This document shows positions 4,776-6,165 of a stretch of 6,165 nucleotides of DNA, piece after piece. The stretch is taken from positions 1 through 6,165 of the forward strand of contig CALVJF010000050.1 of NCBI GenBank assembly GCA_944331885.1, written 5' to 3'. Every line of letters starts with the position of its first letter. The stretch's first letter is position 1. The notes beneath the pieces are model-generated. The model made no database searches, had not been told where the DNA came from, and saw nothing but the letters and a program-made list of their open reading frames with translations. This DNA comes from an uncultured Bacilli bacterium (lineage in GTDB: Bacteria > Bacillota_I > Bacilli_A > RF39 > UBA660). Position numbers and translations under genes: made by a program.

Positions 4776-6165
4776 ATGGGAAAATATTCTTTGAGCAATG
4801 AAGAAATAATTGAAGTAGTAGAGAAAATTAAACTTGGGAAACAGGAAGATTTTGAAATACTATTAAACAATTATTCTAATTTGATTTGGAAAATTGTCAA
4901 TGAATGTAGAAGAACTAGTGCTTTATACGATAGTAATGATTTATTTCAACAAGGCGCTATTGGTTTGATGCGGGCTATAGAAACTTATGATTCTACAAAA
5001 GCCCAATTTAGTACTTATGTATATTATTGGATTAAACAATCAATAGGGCGTTTTATTAAAGAAAATAGTACTTCTTTAAAGGTACCAGAATACGTTCATA
5101 GTGATTATAATTTATATAAGCAGTATTTAGTTAGTTATAAAGAAAATTTTGGTATTTTACCAAGTGATGAAGAAATAACCAATGATTTAAAATTTACTGC
5201 CGAGAGGTTAAGAGTTGTTAGAGAATATGAAAATTATGTGGCTGTGAGTTTTAGTCAAGAAGTTGGTGAAGATAGTTCCTTAGAGTATTTTATAGGGACT
5301 AATGATGTGTCTTATGATTTAATTGAGGATAAAGAGGCAGTATATAATAATTTAAGAATAATAAAGAAATATTTAAAAACTGCAGAATATTTTGTTTTTT
5401 ATTATGTAGAATATAAAGGTGTTAAAGTATGTGATTTAGCTAGGAATTTATGCTGTTCTTCACAATTAATTAGTCAGTATTTAAAACGTGCTAAGAGTAA
5501 ATTACTTAAATTGTTTAATAATGAGGAGCTATTCAATCGTTTAGCGAGTATAGTTGATAATACTACTAGCGTTGATATAGGTAGTATCGATGATTATGTT
5601 AAGTATTTTTTAATTAGAGATGGTTTAGATGATTTTGAAAGAAAAGTATATATTAGTATTTATTTAGAAAAAAGTAGTGGCAGTTATTTTGAAGCTAATA
5701 TGCTTAATAGGGCGTTAACTAAAATTGGGAAGTTACTTATTGGGGTTGATGAACATTACTTGGACTTAAAAAAGGAGTTATTAGAGCAAAAAAAGATGTT
5801 AATTTTTGATGTGCCAAAGATTGGAATGTCTAAAAATTATCGTGATGCTTTTAAAAGATTTGAAAATATTAGTTTGGAAGAATTTATAAAACTTGATAGA
5901 GCTTTTTATCAAGGATTAAGTACTAGTGAAAAAGAATTATTAAAATCTTATTTTGCTTATAGTAAATGTTACTTTAGTGATGGCGAACTGAGAAGTGTTG
6001 AGCGAAAGATTAATTTGTATTTATTGGGATACAATCGAAAAACTGCTAATTTACCATTACGATTATTGAAGCAAACTTATTTTAAATATCGAGAAAGCTT
6101 TAGTAAAGAGAATCAAGAATTAATAGAAAATTATATATTGGGTGATAAGAAAAAATATATGAGTC
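4776..6165 (+). CDS. Sigma-70 family factor with long C-terminal extension (3' partial)
   Basis: The reading frame is open from ATG 4776 to the window end: 463 codons and no stop. Region 2 is clear at about residues 24-96: DLFQQGAIGLMRAIETYD (55-72) is the core-binding part, and FSTYVYYWIKQSIGRFI (78-94) is the promoter-melting and -10 recognition part. Region 3 spans about 103-160, and SFSQEVGED (158-166) matches the conserved region 3.2 stretch. Region 4 is about 190-247 with a helix-turn-helix near 218-243. Region 1.2 is not evident, so this looks like an alternative rather than the primary sigma factor. Sigma-70 proteins normally end soon after region 4, but this one continues at least 215 residues with no family I recognise. 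Segments starting near 284, 381 and 442 loosely echo the start of region 4. The start is fixed by TGA at 4764-4766 upstream in frame. The SD is weak (GTGAT at 4763 and 4768). It may control pilus or other surface genes, but only adjacency supports this. Confidence 0.88.
   Translation, partial: MGKYSLSNEEIIEVVEKIKLGKQEDFEILLNNYSNLIWKIVNECRRTSALYDSNDLFQQGAIGLMRAIETYDSTKAQFSTYVYYWIKQSIGRFIKENSTSLKVPEYVHSDYNLYKQYLVSYKENFGILPSDEEITNDLKFTAERLRVVREYENYVAVSFSQEVGEDSSLEYFIGTNDVSYDLIEDKEAVYNNLRIIKKYLKTAEYFVFYYVEYKGVKVCDLARNLCCSSQLISQYLKRAKSKLLKLFNNEELFNRLASIVDNTTSVDIGSIDDYVKYFLIRDGLDDFERKVYISIYLEKSSGSYFEANMLNRALTKIGKLLIGVDEHYLDLKKELLEQKKMLIFDVPKIGMSKNYRDAFKRFENISLEEFIKLDRAFYQGLSTSEKELLKSYFAYSKCYFSDGELRSVERKINLYLLGYNRKTANLPLRLLKQTYFKYRESFSKENQELIENYILGDKKKYMS

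Noticed and set aside
1..6165. CRISPR arrays, tRNA or rRNA genes, insertion sequences, attachment sites
   Set aside because: No regularly spaced repeats, no cloverleaf or rRNA-like stretches, no transposase or integrase motifs and no terminal inverted repeats were seen. Almost all the DNA is accounted for by coding sequence.

Overview
This is an AT-rich, gene-dense bacterial window with every gene on the + strand. It holds one nearly self-contained operon for a Tad (tight adherence, type IVc) pilus assembly machine, followed by the 5' part of a sigma-70 family gene that runs off the right edge. Purine-rich Shine-Dalgarno (SD) sites, overlapping genes, Leu and Ser codons dominated by TTA and AGT, and no secretin or other outer-membrane component all suggest a low-GC Gram-positive-type bacterium: Bacillota, possibly an uncultured gut Bacilli lineage near the Tenericutes. 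That placement is inference. The standard code fits: the only three Trp codons are TGG, no in-frame TGA interrupts any gene, and the six complete genes stop at TAG (four) or TAA (two).

Layout. Positions 1-109 hold a forward intrinsic terminator from an unseen upstream gene, then an extended -10 promoter overlapped by a 13-bp direct repeat. Positions 114-4699 carry six tightly packed genes: a TadE-like pseudopilin, a second diverged TadE/TadG-like pseudopilin, a TadZ/CpaE ATPase, the TadA/CpaF secretion ATPase, and the membrane platform proteins TadB and TadC. A short hairpin with a T-run starts directly after the tadC stop codon. A canonical TTGACT-N17-TAGAAT promoter follows at once and drives a sigma factor gene starting at 4776, which stays open to the window end (463 codons).

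How the parts work together. In the Tad family, TadZ places the machine in the cell and TadA hydrolyses ATP in the cytoplasm to drive the TadB/TadC platform in the membrane. The platform assembles processed Flp pilin with minor pseudopilins such as TadE into a surface fibre. The major pilin (flp) and prepilin peptidase (tadV/cpaA) are absent, although both ends of the transcription unit appear to be visible, so they should lie elsewhere in the genome. The most unusual gene is the sigma factor. It has recognisable regions 2, 3 and 4, but continues for at least about 215 residues past region 4, with recurring segments that loosely resemble the start of region 4.
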